The translations under genes and the position numbers were made by a program. A stretch of 64,000 bases of DNA. Source: Lachnospiraceae bacterium (GTDB lineage Bacteria > Bacillota > Clostridia > Lachnospirales > Lachnospiraceae). A model generated the notes under the pieces. The model was given only the letters and a program-made list of their open reading frames with translations, was not told the DNA's origin and ran no database searches. Positions 17,392 to 26,768 of this stretch are shown here, one piece after another (the first letter of the stretch is position 1; each line of letters starts with the position of its first letter). The stretch spans positions 434,001-498,000 of the forward strand of contig JAILHF010000051.1 of NCBI GenBank assembly GCA_024696005.1. Reading direction: 5' to 3'.

Positions 17392-18672
17392 TTATGCGTT
17401 CTGATCCGTCAGAAGCTGTTTCGCCATGTTCTGCGGATTAAAGACTTCGATGTCGTCGGGCACATTCTGCCCGTTCGTCACATAGCTCATGGCTGCTCCG
17501 GTATGAAGCCGCAGGTTCAGCAGATTGCCGCATTCCCGCGTTTCGTCCAGCTTGGTAAAGATCAGCCTGTATTCCGTCAGTTCCTTGTAAGCATCCGCGA
17601 TCGCCACCAGATCCTTGTACTTCGTAGTCGCGCTCACGACAAGATAAAACTCACACTCCGCCACATCCTTCAGGGCTTCCAGGAAGAGCATCATCTCTTT
17701 CTTCTGCTCCTCGTTCTTGTGGGAATGCCCGGCCGTGTCGATCAGGATGTAATCCAGATCCTTGTATCTTTCGTAATGCTCCTTCAGCTCCTCGGGCGTA
17801 TAGATCACGTGGAAGGGCGCTCCGAGGATCCCCGCGTAGGTCTTGAGCTGGTCGGTGGCCGAGATGCGGTAGGTATCCGTGGTAAAGAGCACGATGCGCT
17901 TGTTCTCGGTCAGACGGAACCTGGATGCGATCTTGGCAAGCGTCGTGGTCTTTCCCACGCCCGTGGGCCCGATGAAGAATACGACCTTCGCCCCTTTCTC
18001 CGCCGGAGAGATGCGCTGCGTCTTTCCGAACTTCAGGATGATCTTCTGGTAGATGTGCGAGAGCACATGCTCCATCTGCGCACCGCCGCTGTAATTCTGC
18101 TCGATCTCGTCCACGAGTTCGTTGGCATTGCGCTCGCTCACTTCGTTTTCCACAAGAGTATGGTAGAGCAGCCGGCAGAAATCCGTCAGCTCCTTGCGCT
18201 GCTTTCCGTCTTCCTCGGTTTCCGGCTTTTTTTCTTCCGTCTCTTCCTTTTCGGGAACATCCGCGCGGGAAAGCTTCCGCTCCAGGAGATTCTGGATGTT
18301 CTCGAGCTTCTCCTCCACCGCCGCCTCTGCCAGAAGGCTTGCCGCACGGTCCGTTGCCCTTCTGTCCTCTGCGGGAGCAGACGCCGCTTCCGGCTTGTCC
18401 TTTTCGGTCTTTTCGGCTTTGTCAGCTTCGTTTCCGGCCTTCTGCCGCAGCTGGTCCACGCCTGCAACGGCTTCCCTGGCCCTGGCTTCGGAACGGTCCA
18501 TCTCCTCCTCCTTGGCGACTGTCACTTCCACCTGCATCTTTCTCAGGAAAGAAAACAGTCCCTTGGGTTTTACGTTACGGGAATGGATCAGGGTCACCTC
18601 ATCCCCGAGATCCTTCCTGGCCGCTTCGAGCGCCTCTGCTTCACTTTTTGCCGTGTACTTTTTTATGATCAT
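17392..18672 (-). CDS. flhF: SRP-type GTPase FlhF
   Basis: 426 residues. The N-terminal B domain starts MIIKKYTAKSEAEALEAARK. A variable acidic linker (about 60-170) leads to the NG domain with G1 GPTGVGKTTTLAK, the G2/I-box region DTYRISATDQLKTYA, G3 DTAGHSHKN and G4 TKLDE. FlhF dimerises on GTP at the membrane and marks the site of basal-body assembly. AAGGGGAAG precedes the ATG. Confidence 0.95.
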   Translation of the reverse strand: MIIKKYTAKSEAEALEAARKDLGDEVTLIHSRNVKPKGLFSFLRKMQVEVTVAKEEEMDRSEARAREAVAGVDQLRQKAGNEADKAEKTEKDKPEAASAPAEDRRATDRAASLLAEAAVEEKLENIQNLLERKLSRADVPEKEETEEKKPETEEDGKQRKELTDFCRLLYHTLVENEVSERNANELVDEIEQNYSGGAQMEHVLSHIYQKIILKFGKTQRISPAEKGAKVVFFIGPTGVGKTTTLAKIASRFRLTENKRIVLFTTDTYRISATDQLKTYAGILGAPFHVIYTPEELKEHYERYKDLDYILIDTAGHSHKNEEQKKEMMLFLEALKDVAECEFYLVVSATTKYKDLVAIADAYKELTEYRLIFTKLDETRECGNLLNLRLHTGAAMSYVTNGQNVPDDIEVFNPQNMAKQLLTDQNA

Positions 18673-18720
18673 TGCTTCCCCTTATGCCGGCGCATCCTCA
18701 CGCCCAGCATTCCTGCGTTC

Positions 18721-20769
18721 TTACGCCGTCACCATGCCCACACTCTGCAGATTGACATCCGACTCCACTTCATTATAACTCACAACCACCAGATCCTGGA
18801 AGTACTCTTCTACCAGACGCCGGAAATACATGCGCACGATGGGACTCGTCAGGATGATCGGACTTGCGCCCATCTCCTTGAGCTTCTCGAGCTCAAGCCC
18901 CAGATTATCGTTGATCTTGCGGATGCGCTCGGGATCCAGCGTTATATACGCTCCCTGCTCGCTCTGCTTGACACTGGCCATGATATCCTGCTCCAGCTTG
19001 GGATCGAGCGTCAATACATTGACCGTGGTCTCTCCCGCAAAATACTTGTTCGAGATCGCACGCTTCAGGGAAGCGCGCACATATTCCGTGAGCAGATCCG
19101 TGTCCCTCGTAGCCGTCGCGTGATCCGCAAGACTTTCAAAGATCGTAAGCAGATCGCGGATGCTGATCCCCTCGGAAAGGAGATTCTGCAGCACCTTCTG
19201 GATCTCACCGAGTCCGAGAAGCTTCGGAACAAGCTCTTCCACGATGGCCGGATTGTTCTCTTTCAGATTATCGACAAGCGCCTGCACATCCTGACGCGTC
19301 AAAAGCTCGGCGATGTGCCGGCGGATCACCTCGGTCAGATGGGTCGCGATGATGCTGGGCGGATCCACAACGGTATAGCCGACGCTCTCGGCACGTTCCC
19401 TCTGCCCCTCCGTGATCCACTGTGCCTTCAGCTTGAAGGCCGGCTCAATGGTCGGGATGCCGGTGATCTTTTCCTCAACGTATCCGGGATCCATCGCCAG
19501 ATAGTGATCGAAGAAGATCTCTCCTTCCGCCGTCTGTATTCCCTTGATCTTGATGATGTACTGGTTCGGGTTCAGCTGGATGTTATCACGCAGACGGATG
19601 ATCGGCACGACCGTACCGAGTTCCAGTGCGATCTGACGGCGGATCATGACAACGCGGTCCAGAAGATCGCCGCCCTGGTTCGCATCCGCAAGAGGAATGA
19701 TGCCGTAACCGAATTCCAGTTCAATGGGATCCACCTGCAAAAGTGAAGTGACATTCTCGGGCTTGCGGATCTCTTCCGCCTCGGCCACTTCCTCGGCTTC
19801 CACCTGTTCTTCCACGGACTTCTGCTCCATGGTCTTTTCCATCTTGCGCGCCACCAGGATGAAGACAACACCAAGTGGGACAAAGATAAACCAGTGCAGC
19901 GGCGTGAATACTCCCAGGAAGGAAAGTGTCGCACCCACGACATACAGCGCGCGGGGCAGGCCGAAGATCTGCTTGAGCAGGGTATTTCCGAAATCCGCTT
20001 CCTTGGAGCCCTTTGTTACCAGCACACCGGTAGCCAGCGAGATCAGAAGCGAAGGGATCGCGCTCACCAGGCCGTCACCGATGGTCAGGATCGCATAGGC
20101 ATTCAATGCTCCCGTGAAATCCATGCTCCTGCGGAACATTCCCATCAGAATGCCGCCGACAAGGTTGATGGCGCTGATCAGCAGACCGGCCAGCGCGTCT
20201 CCCTTTACGTATTTCACGGCACCGTCCATGGAACCGAAGAAGCTTGCCTCTTCCTGAATCTTATCGCGCCTGCGCTTGGCTTCCGCGTCGTCGATGGCAC
20301 CGGTATTCAGGTCCGCATCGATGGCCATCTGTTTACCGGGCATGGCATCCAGCGTGAAACGCGCCGTCACTTCCGCCACTCGTTCCGAACCTTTGTTGAT
20401 GACCATGAACTGCACGATCAAAAGGATCGCAAAGACGATGATGCCCAGCACCAGATCGCCGCCGCCCACGAAGTTTCCGAAGGTCATGACCACGTTTCCG
20501 GGATTGCCGTCGATCAGGATCAGACGGGTCGAGGAGACGTTCAGCGAGATGCGGAACAGTGTGGTGAAGAGCAGCATCGTGGGATAAAAGCTCATGTCCA
20601 GCGGTTCCTTGGAGAACATTGCCGAGAAAAGGACGGAAAAGGCCACGGCCATGTTGACCGCGAGCAATATGTCAAGAAGCCAGCTCGGGATCGGGACGAT
20701 CATCATCACGAAGGCCGCGAGGACATAAAAGGCTACAACAAAATCGCCCTTCAGAAACTTCTTGAGCAT
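18721..20769 (-). CDS. flhA: Flagellar export gate protein FlhA
   Basis: 682 residues, the normal length. Several N-terminal membrane helices begin MLKKFLKGDFVVAFYVLAAF. The conserved FHIPEP-region segment reads TLFRISLNVSSTRLIL, followed by the loop DAMPGKQMAIDADLN. The cytoplasmic half forms the nonameric ring that docks substrates and chaperones. It couples proton flow to protein export. GGAGG precedes the ATG. It is separated from flhB by 159 nt that hold a dispersed repeat. Confidence 0.96.
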   Translation of the reverse strand: MLKKFLKGDFVVAFYVLAAFVMMIVPIPSWLLDILLAVNMAVAFSVLFSAMFSKEPLDMSFYPTMLLFTTLFRISLNVSSTRLILIDGNPGNVVMTFGNFVGGGDLVLGIIVFAILLIVQFMVINKGSERVAEVTARFTLDAMPGKQMAIDADLNTGAIDDAEAKRRRDKIQEEASFFGSMDGAVKYVKGDALAGLLISAINLVGGILMGMFRRSMDFTGALNAYAILTIGDGLVSAIPSLLISLATGVLVTKGSKEADFGNTLLKQIFGLPRALYVVGATLSFLGVFTPLHWFIFVPLGVVFILVARKMEKTMEQKSVEEQVEAEEVAEAEEIRKPENVTSLLQVDPIELEFGYGIIPLADANQGGDLLDRVVMIRRQIALELGTVVPIIRLRDNIQLNPNQYIIKIKGIQTAEGEIFFDHYLAMDPGYVEEKITGIPTIEPAFKLKAQWITEGQRERAESVGYTVVDPPSIIATHLTEVIRRHIAELLTRQDVQALVDNLKENNPAIVEELVPKLLGLGEIQKVLQNLLSEGISIRDLLTIFESLADHATATRDTDLLTEYVRASLKRAISNKYFAGETTVNVLTLDPKLEQDIMASVKQSEQGAYITLDPERIRKINDNLGLELEKLKEMGASPIILTSPIVRMYFRRLVEEYFQDLVVVSYNEVESDVNLQSVGMVTA

Positions 20770-20837
20770 GTCTTTTCCTCCTTTCTGTATTTTTCGATTC
20801 CTGTATCCGCCGGTCGGGAGTTATCGGTTCTGCCTCG

Positions 20838-20882
20838 CATCATCCGTCCCGGTCGCTGACACGCTCCCGGCTCCGGATGATG
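20838..20882. repeat. Dispersed intergenic repeat, copy 1 (flhB-flhA gap)
   Basis: A 27-nt core (20847-20873, TCCCGGTCGCTGACACGCTC and seven more bases) is flanked by perfect 9-bp inverted arms, CATCATCCG (20838-20846) and CGGATGATG (20874-20882). The core matches copies at 26935, 32661 and 35661, while the arms differ and still pair. The element lies in the 159-nt gap between flhB and flhA. Confidence 0.85.
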
Positions 20883-20928
20883 ACTCGGCTTCCACATATC
20901 CTGTCTCACCGCTTCCTTTTCACGCCAC

Positions 20929-22089
20929 TCAGATCCGGCCGGTGTTTCTGTATACGATCGCAAGTACTTCCGCCACCGCCACATAGAGTTCCTCGGGGAT
21001 CTGCTCCCCCAGTTCCACGTTGGCGTAGAGGGAACGGGCCAGCGGTTTGTTCTCCACGATCTCGATCCCGTGCTCCGTCGCGGCTTTCTTGATCTGCTGC
21101 GCGAGATAATCCGCTCCCTTGGCGACCACAAACGGTGCCTCGGCGATATCCTTGTCGTAGCGCAGGGCAACGGCGTAATGCGTGGGGTTGGTGATGACCA
21201 CGTCTGCCTGCGGCAGCGACTGCATCATGCGCCTCCTGGAAGCTTCCTGCATCCTCTGGCGGATCTTGCCCTTTACGGCAGGATCACCTTCCTGGGACTT
21301 GTATTCTTCCTTGACCTCCTGCTTGGTCATCTTCATGTCCTCGTGGAACTTCCACTTCTGATAAGCGAAATCCGCAAAGGCCACTCCGATGAAGATCAGC
21401 GAGATCTTCAGGCCGATATCGATCAAAAGCTGCCCCGAGAGGAGCACTGCCTGCATCATCGGCATGTCGTAGAGCACAAAGAGCATGGGCCATTGGTCCC
21501 TGAGCTCGTTGTAGATCACGATCACCATCACCGTGATCTTGAGCAGCGATTTGATCAGCTCCACGAGCTTGTTCAGCGAAAAGATGCGTTTCAGCCCGTT
21601 AACCGGGTTGAGCTTGCTGAACTTGGGCTGCAGCGGTTTGCTCGTCGGCTTCCACTTCACCTGCACCAGGTCCGCTATGAACGAGACCGCAAATCCCGCA
21701 AGCAGAAACGGCAGGATGATGACCAGTGTGCGCAAAATCCCGAAACCGATCAGGTTGGAATACTCCTGTGCCTGGTTCTTGTAAGACGGCAGCTTCGTGT
21801 AATACGGTATCTGGCCGTAAAAGCCGGAAAAGAGTTCACCGAGCTGGCTTCCCGTCGTCGAGATCCAGATGCGCAGCAGGATGAACATCGCCAGCAGGGT
21901 AAAGCTGGAAGCAAACTCCTGGCTCTTGGCAACCTGCCCTTCCTTGCGGGCATCCTCCAGTTTCTTGCTGGTCGGTTCCTCGGTCTTTTCCCCGCCTTCC
22001 CCTTCCTTGGCGAAGAACTGCAGGTCATATGCAAAACGCAGCCGCAGCTTTTCCGTTTCGGCGGCTGTCAGGTTCACTGCGGTGCTCAA
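20929..22089 (-). CDS. flhB: Flagellar export switch protein FlhB
   Basis: 386 residues. The N-terminus includes EGGEKTEEPTSKKLEDARK, four membrane helices follow (about 60-240), and the cytoplasmic domain holds the autocleavage site NPTHYAVALRYD. FlhB switches export from rod/hook to filament substrates after cleavage between Asn and Pro. The start appears to be TTG at 22089, 6 nt after GGGAGG and overlapping the fliR stop. Confidence 0.95.
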   Translation of the reverse strand: MSTAVNLTAAETEKLRLRFAYDLQFFAKEGEGGEKTEEPTSKKLEDARKEGQVAKSQEFASSFTLLAMFILLRIWISTTGSQLGELFSGFYGQIPYYTKLPSYKNQAQEYSNLIGFGILRTLVIILPFLLAGFAVSFIADLVQVKWKPTSKPLQPKFSKLNPVNGLKRIFSLNKLVELIKSLLKITVMVIVIYNELRDQWPMLFVLYDMPMMQAVLLSGQLLIDIGLKISLIFIGVAFADFAYQKWKFHEDMKMTKQEVKEEYKSQEGDPAVKGKIRQRMQEASRRRMMQSLPQADVVITNPTHYAVALRYDKDIAEAPFVVAKGADYLAQQIKKAATEHGIEIVENKPLARSLYANVELGEQIPEELYVAVAEVLAIVYRNTGRI

Positions 22090-22886
22090 GCACTTCCTCC
22101 CATCGCTTCGATCATCGACACGATGATCGTCCGCATCTGTATAAAGAGCAGATCCGCCGCATCCGGCAGAAGGCGTACCGTCAGGACCAGGATCGCCAGT
22201 CCCATGACCGCCTTGAACTGCACGCCGATCGCGAACATGTTCATCTGCGGACTCACCTTGGCCATGATGCCCAGAAGCCCGTTCGTGAGCAGGGACGCAC
22301 AGAACAGAGGCAGCCCGATCCGGAAACCGAGCATCACATATTCCGCCATGAAGCCGACCAGCGAATCGTAAAAGCGCTGTAGGTCAAATACCGACTTTCC
22401 GATAGGGATCAGCTTAAAGCTGTCTGCCATCGCCTGTATCAGAAAGCGGTCCATTCCGGCCACGATGAACACCAGCATGAAAGCATACTGGTAATAGCGG
22501 CCCGTCACCGTGACGTTCATGCGCGTCAGCGGATCCATCTGCGAAGCCATCGAAAAGCCGATGTTGGTATCCACGATCTGCCCGGCAAAGGAGGCGATCT
22601 CCATCGTCCAGTTTGCCACGACCCCGATCACCAGCCCGGTGATCGCTTCCTTCAGCACAAGGTTCGTGTAATCCAGAAGCGTCCGGTATTCCGGGTACAG
22701 ATGCGGCGTGATCCCCTCGTACAGAAGAAAGCTGAGGATGGCCGCGAAGGCAGCCCTGATGGTGCGCGGAACCTCGGCTCTCCCGAAAAACGGTGCAGCG
22801 AAAACGAACATGGAGATGCGCGTCAGGATCAGCAAAAAGTATTCCAGTTCTTCCAGCGGAAAGGACAAGTCCACGATCCAGTTCAT
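22086..22886 (-). CDS. fliR: Flagellar export gate protein FliR
   Basis: 266 residues with about six membrane helices. Motifs such as RISMFVFAAPFFGRAEVPRT near the N-terminus and IVDTNIGFSMASQMDP in the middle are typical. It forms the export gate with FliP and FliQ. The 3' end overlaps flhB. Confidence 0.95.
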   Translation of the reverse strand: MNWIVDLSFPLEELEYFLLILTRISMFVFAAPFFGRAEVPRTIRAAFAAILSFLLYEGITPHLYPEYRTLLDYTNLVLKEAITGLVIGVVANWTMEIASFAGQIVDTNIGFSMASQMDPLTRMNVTVTGRYYQYAFMLVFIVAGMDRFLIQAMADSFKLIPIGKSVFDLQRFYDSLVGFMAEYVMLGFRIGLPLFCASLLTNGLLGIMAKVSPQMNMFAIGVQFKAVMGLAILVLTVRLLPDAADLLFIQMRTIIVSMIEAMGGSA

Positions 22887-22895
22887 ACGCCGCCC

Positions 22896-23165
22896 CTAGT
22901 GGATATAAATGCTGAAATCCGACCACAGTTTTTCCATGAAACCGATCATGTTGTTCAGCATCCAGTTGCCCCCGAGCATCAGGGTCAGAAAGATCGCCAG
23001 AAGCTTCGGCACAAAGGTCAGCGTCTGTTCCTGGATGGATGTCACTGTCTGGAATATGCTGACGAGCAGTCCTATGAGCATCGAGATCAGCAGGGGCGGC
23101 AGCGCCGTGATCAGGACCGTATACATGGCATCCGCCATGATCTGTGTGATCAGATCGATCGTCAT
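22896..23165 (-). CDS. fliQ: Flagellar export gate protein FliQ
   Basis: 89 residues, the normal length, with two membrane helices. The family signature SIFQTVTSIQEQTLTFVPKL is present. It is a small subunit of the FliPQR export gate. The ATG follows a G-rich ribosome site. It lies between fliP and fliR. Confidence 0.95.
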   Translation of the reverse strand: MTIDLITQIMADAMYTVLITALPPLLISMLIGLLVSIFQTVTSIQEQTLTFVPKLLAIFLTLMLGGNWMLNNMIGFMEKLWSDFSIYIH

Positions 23166-23178
23166 TTAGCAAGCCCCC

Positions 23179-24039
23179 CTAATAAAATGTCTTTACCAGG
23201 TTTACGATGATCAGGTTCCAGCCGTCCGCCAGAACAAAAAGCAATATCTTGAACGGCATCGATATCGTGGTCGGTGGCAACATCATCATGCCCATGCTCA
23301 TCAACACCGAGGATACCACCATGTCGATGATCAAAAACGGCACATAGATCAGAAAGCCGATGATGAACGCGGTCCGCAGTTCGCTCATCACATAGGACGG
23401 GATCAGCACCTGCAGCGGGACATCATCCGGCTCTCCGGACCAGTCCTCGTAACCGGCGATCTGCATGAACACCGATACGTCCTTCACCTCGGTCTGCGGA
23501 TACATGTATTCCCGCAGGGGCTTTACGCCGGCCTCAAAGGCCTCCATCGTCTCGATCTCCCCGTTGTTCAGCGGAACAACCGCATCATTGTAGATCTGTC
23601 CGAAGACCGGGCTCATGATATAGATCGTGAGAAAAAGCGCGATCCCGAGCAGGACCATATTCGGCGGCGCCGTCTGCGTGTTCAGCGCCTGCCTGGTAAA
23701 ATGCAAAACAATGATGATGCGTGTAAAGCTTGTCAGCGTCAGCAGAAGGAACGGCAATAACGAGATGGCCGTCAGGATCAATACGATCTGCAGCGCCCCG
23801 TTTACCGAACCGTTTCCGTTGTTCAGCGCGATCGTAACGGTATTTCCGACATTCGGAGCCGCCACATCCCCGGAATCTTCCGCGTCTCCGGGTTCTTCCG
23901 CGTAGGTCCGTTCATCCGTATCCCCGTCGTTATCCGAATCGGTGGCGTGTGCCCGTAAAGGACTCATAATGCACAGTATGCCCGCTGCAAGCAGCAGGCA
24001 CAGCAGGATCAGTTTTTTACTGATCGTTCTTTTCTTCAT
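23179..24039 (-). CDS. fliP: Flagellar export gate protein FliP
   Basis: 286 residues. A cleavable signal peptide (KKLILLCLLLAAGILCIMS) precedes an acidic spacer rich in Asp, then the core with LTSFTRIIIVLHFTRQALNT, TAFIIGFLIYVPFLIIDMVV and SVLMSMGMMMLPP. FliP builds the core of the export channel. Its start overlaps the fliO end by 23 nt. Confidence 0.95.
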   Translation of the reverse strand: MKKRTISKKLILLCLLLAAGILCIMSPLRAHATDSDNDGDTDERTYAEEPGDAEDSGDVAAPNVGNTVTIALNNGNGSVNGALQIVLILTAISLLPFLLLTLTSFTRIIIVLHFTRQALNTQTAPPNMVLLGIALFLTIYIMSPVFGQIYNDAVVPLNNGEIETMEAFEAGVKPLREYMYPQTEVKDVSVFMQIAGYEDWSGEPDDVPLQVLIPSYVMSELRTAFIIGFLIYVPFLIIDMVVSSVLMSMGMMMLPPTTISMPFKILLFVLADGWNLIIVNLVKTFY

Positions 24040-24478
24040 GTTCGTCCGTTCCTTTGTCCGGTTCCGCGGCCTGCAGGCTCTTCACCCGCCGGAGTATCTC
24101 CCCGAAGCCTCCCGGGGAACTGCCTTCCGTCACCGGAAGGATCTCGTCCTCCGCAAGCTCCGCCACGGTCGACACACTGTCTTTTCCGGTCGCCAGCACC
24201 AGATAATGCTTTCCGGCGCGTACCAGCAGCAGTGTCTTTCCCCCGCCCAGGGCCATGCTCTCAAGGATCTGCATGTTCCCGGCGTGTCCCAGCCCCCTCT
24301 GGCTCTTGGCCACAAGGCGCGTCGTATAATAGGCCAGCGCAAGTACCAGGATGAAGATCACCAAAAGGCTCAGAAAACGAGCCAGATTGTTGACCGCATT
24401 TCCCGGTGCCGCGCTCTCAGTGGTCGTGCCCTTAAAACTCAGCAGCATTCCGGCTGCCACCCTCAAATAGATCAGCAT
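24017..24478 (-). CDS. fliO: Flagellar biosynthesis protein FliO/FliZ
   Basis: 153 residues with one strong membrane helix (about 33-52, FLSLLVIFILVLALAYY) and a small cytoplasmic domain (MQILESMALGGGKTLLLVRA, then KHYLVLATG). FliO helps assemble FliP. The ATG overlaps the fliY stop by 1 nt (TGATG), leaving no space for the cheY gene found between fliY and fliZ in Bacillus. Confidence 0.9.
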   Translation of the reverse strand: MLIYLRVAAGMLLSFKGTTTESAAPGNAVNNLARFLSLLVIFILVLALAYYTTRLVAKSQRGLGHAGNMQILESMALGGGKTLLLVRAGKHYLVLATGKDSVSTVAELAEDEILPVTEGSSPGGFGEILRRVKSLQAAEPDKGTDEHEEKNDQ

Positions 24479-25680
24479 CAGTCTTTAATGATCTCGGTGA
24501 TGCGCACACCGAAGCTTTCCTCAATGACCACCACTTCACCCTTGGCCACGAACTTGCCGTTTACAAGGACATCGATGGGCTCACCTGCGATCTTTTCCAG
24601 TTCGATGATGGTTCCCGGCGCAAAATCCAGGATATCGTGTATCGTCTTGGACGTGCGCCCCAGTTCCACGGTAACCTCCAGCGGAACATCCATGATCAGC
24701 CCGATGTTTTCCTGTCCGATCAGCGCCGCCATGTCCGGCGTAAAGGCCGAAAACTGTGCCGGCTGAACGTTCATCTGCGGCATGGGCTGTGCCATGGGCG
24801 GATAAGGATACGGCTGCTGCGGCGGATATCCCGCATAGGGATCTGCTCCGGGAGCTGCAGCGGCGGGTGCCGGAGCAGGCGCGGGCGCGGGTGCCGGAGC
24901 AGGCGCAGGAGCCGGTGCGGGTGCAGGGGCTGCTGCGGGCGCAGGCTCGGGTGACGAGGAAGCGCCTCCGGTAAACTTCTCATACAAGGACTTCGCAAAC
25001 TGGATCGGATACAGCTGCATGATCGTGGAATCGATCAGATCCCCGATCTGCATGCGGAATTCGATCTGCACAAAGGTATCTTCGGTAAAGGGATCCTGCC
25101 GGCGTCCGTCCGTCAGTTCGTTGACCTTCACCAAAGAAGCGATGGGCGGACTGATGTCGATCTTCATCTCCATCATGGAGGAAAGCGAAGTCGCCGAAGA
25201 ACCCATCATCTGGTTCATCGCTTCGGAAATCGCGGAAAGATGCAGATCCCCGAGCTCGCCTTCCGTGTTGGAGCCGTCACCGCCCATCATCAGATCCGTG
25301 ATGATCTTCACGTCACGTTCGTTCAGGATCAGGATGTTCGACCCCGTAAGGCCGATGGTATACTGGATCTCCACGAAAACGCAGGGCGCAGGATAATCCG
25401 CCAGCACCGTCTCCCAGTTCGCAAGCGTGACTCTGGGCGTCGTGATGTTTACCTTCTGGTTGACCAGCGAGAATAAGGTCGTGGCCGAGGTACCCATGCT
25501 GATATTGGCGATCTCACCGATGGCATCCTTTTCGATATCGGAAAGGAGACTCTGGTCGGGCGCAGGTTTCCCCCCGCCGCCGCTTCCCGCGTCCGCAGGC
25601 GCGTCTCCACCGCCGGAATCGCTCAGATCCATTCCGTTAAGGAGCGCGTTGATCTCGTCCTGTGATAGCATTCCATCCAT
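24478..25680 (-). CDS. fliY: Flagellar switch protein/CheY-P phosphatase FliY
   Basis: 400 residues. The N-terminal segment MLSQDEINALLNGM resembles the CheY-binding end of FliM. The CheC-like middle keeps both phosphatase motifs, DAIGEIAN and SAISEAMN. A Pro-Ala linker (APAPAP repeats, coded at about 24855-24950) leads to the FliN-like C-terminal domain (LEVTVELGRTSKTIHDILDF, then FGVRITEII). FliY is a C-ring part and removes phosphate from CheY-P. I chose ATG 25680; ATG 25671 is also possible. Confidence 0.93.
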   Translation of the reverse strand: MDGMLSQDEINALLNGMDLSDSGGGDAPADAGSGGGGKPAPDQSLLSDIEKDAIGEIANISMGTSATTLFSLVNQKVNITTPRVTLANWETVLADYPAPCVFVEIQYTIGLTGSNILILNERDVKIITDLMMGGDGSNTEGELGDLHLSAISEAMNQMMGSSATSLSSMMEMKIDISPPIASLVKVNELTDGRRQDPFTEDTFVQIEFRMQIGDLIDSTIMQLYPIQFAKSLYEKFTGGASSSPEPAPAAAPAPAPAPAPAPAPAPAPAPAPAAAAPGADPYAGYPPQQPYPYPPMAQPMPQMNVQPAQFSAFTPDMAALIGQENIGLIMDVPLEVTVELGRTSKTIHDILDFAPGTIIELEKIAGEPIDVLVNGKFVAKGEVVVIEESFGVRITEIIKD

Positions 25681-25745
25681 CGTGTCTCTGTCCTCTCTTA
25701 TGGATTCCGCCCGCAAACACATGAAGCGCGGGCTTTACGCAGACC

Positions 25746-26768
25746 TTAGGCGTCCGCATCCGCGGCTTCCCCTGCCGCTTCCTCCCTTTCCTCGTCTTCC
25801 CTGTACACTCCGGTGACACGGACAGCATAGCGGTCGTGATCCGTGCCGGGCACGGCGGAAAACTTCTTGTACATCCCGACGTAGACATCCAGTTCGTTGT
25901 CCACGCGGCGTTCCAGCCGTATGATATCTCCCACCTGCAGCGTGAGGAAATCGCTGACGGCGATCTGGCTCTTTCCGAGCACCGCTTTGACCGGCACATC
26001 GACCCTGCGCAGGAGGTTCTCGATATCCTGGCGGTGATCGCCGGAATCGCTTCCAACCATGCTGGTGAACCAGAATTTGGTGTTCAGGTTGTCTATGATG
26101 GGCTCAATGGTCATGTAAGGGATACAGACGTTCATGAAGCCCTCGATCTCACCCATCTTGATGTTGAGGGTAACGATCGCGATCATTTCGTTCGGCGCGA
26201 TGATCTGCGCAAACTGCGTATTGGTCTCGATGCGCTCGAGCACCGGCTCGACCTCCAGCACGTTCTTCCAGGGTTCACGCAAAAGCTGCGCGCTGATGGT
26301 CACCATCTTTTCCAGGATTCCCATCTCGATCTCGGAAAAATCCCTGAGCTTGTCGAGCGGCTCGCCGGGTCCTCCCAGCATGCGGTCGATAAAGGAAAAG
26401 CCCACATTCGCCGTCAGATCCAGAAGGATATTCCCCATCAGGGGCTGGAAATTCACGATCCCCAGGATCACGGGATTCGACAAGGCATTCGTAAACTCGT
26501 TAAAGGTAACAGTCTCGGAGCTCACCACTCCCACCTGTACGTTCTTGCGCAGATAGACCGGAAGATTCGTGGACAGAAGCCGACCGTAATGTTCAAAGAT
26601 CAGCTCAAGGGTACGCAGGTGTTCCTTGGAGAACTTGGCAGGACGCTTGAAGTCGTAATTCTTCACCTGACGGTCATCGGCATTCTTCATGTCCTCGACA
26701 TCAACCGTTCCGTCTGTCAGTCCTTTTAAGAGATTATCAATCTCCTCCTGCGACAGTATATCGCCCAC
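25746..26768 (-). CDS. fliM: Flagellar motor switch protein FliM
   Basis: 340 residues. The N-terminal CheY-P-binding peptide LSQEEIDNLLKGL is intact. The CheC-like middle contains LDLTANVGFSFIDRMLGGPG, and the C-terminal SpoA/FliN-like domain contains SDFLTLQVGDIIRLERRVD. FliM forms the C-ring and reverses rotation on CheY-P binding. This implies a CheY elsewhere in the genome. The last residues are acidic and Ala-rich. Confidence 0.96.
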   Translation of the reverse strand: MGDILSQEEIDNLLKGLTDGTVDVEDMKNADDRQVKNYDFKRPAKFSKEHLRTLELIFEHYGRLLSTNLPVYLRKNVQVGVVSSETVTFNEFTNALSNPVILGIVNFQPLMGNILLDLTANVGFSFIDRMLGGPGEPLDKLRDFSEIEMGILEKMVTISAQLLREPWKNVLEVEPVLERIETNTQFAQIIAPNEMIAIVTLNIKMGEIEGFMNVCIPYMTIEPIIDNLNTKFWFTSMVGSDSGDHRQDIENLLRRVDVPVKAVLGKSQIAVSDFLTLQVGDIIRLERRVDNELDVYVGMYKKFSAVPGTDHDRYAVRVTGVYREDEEREEAAGEAADADA

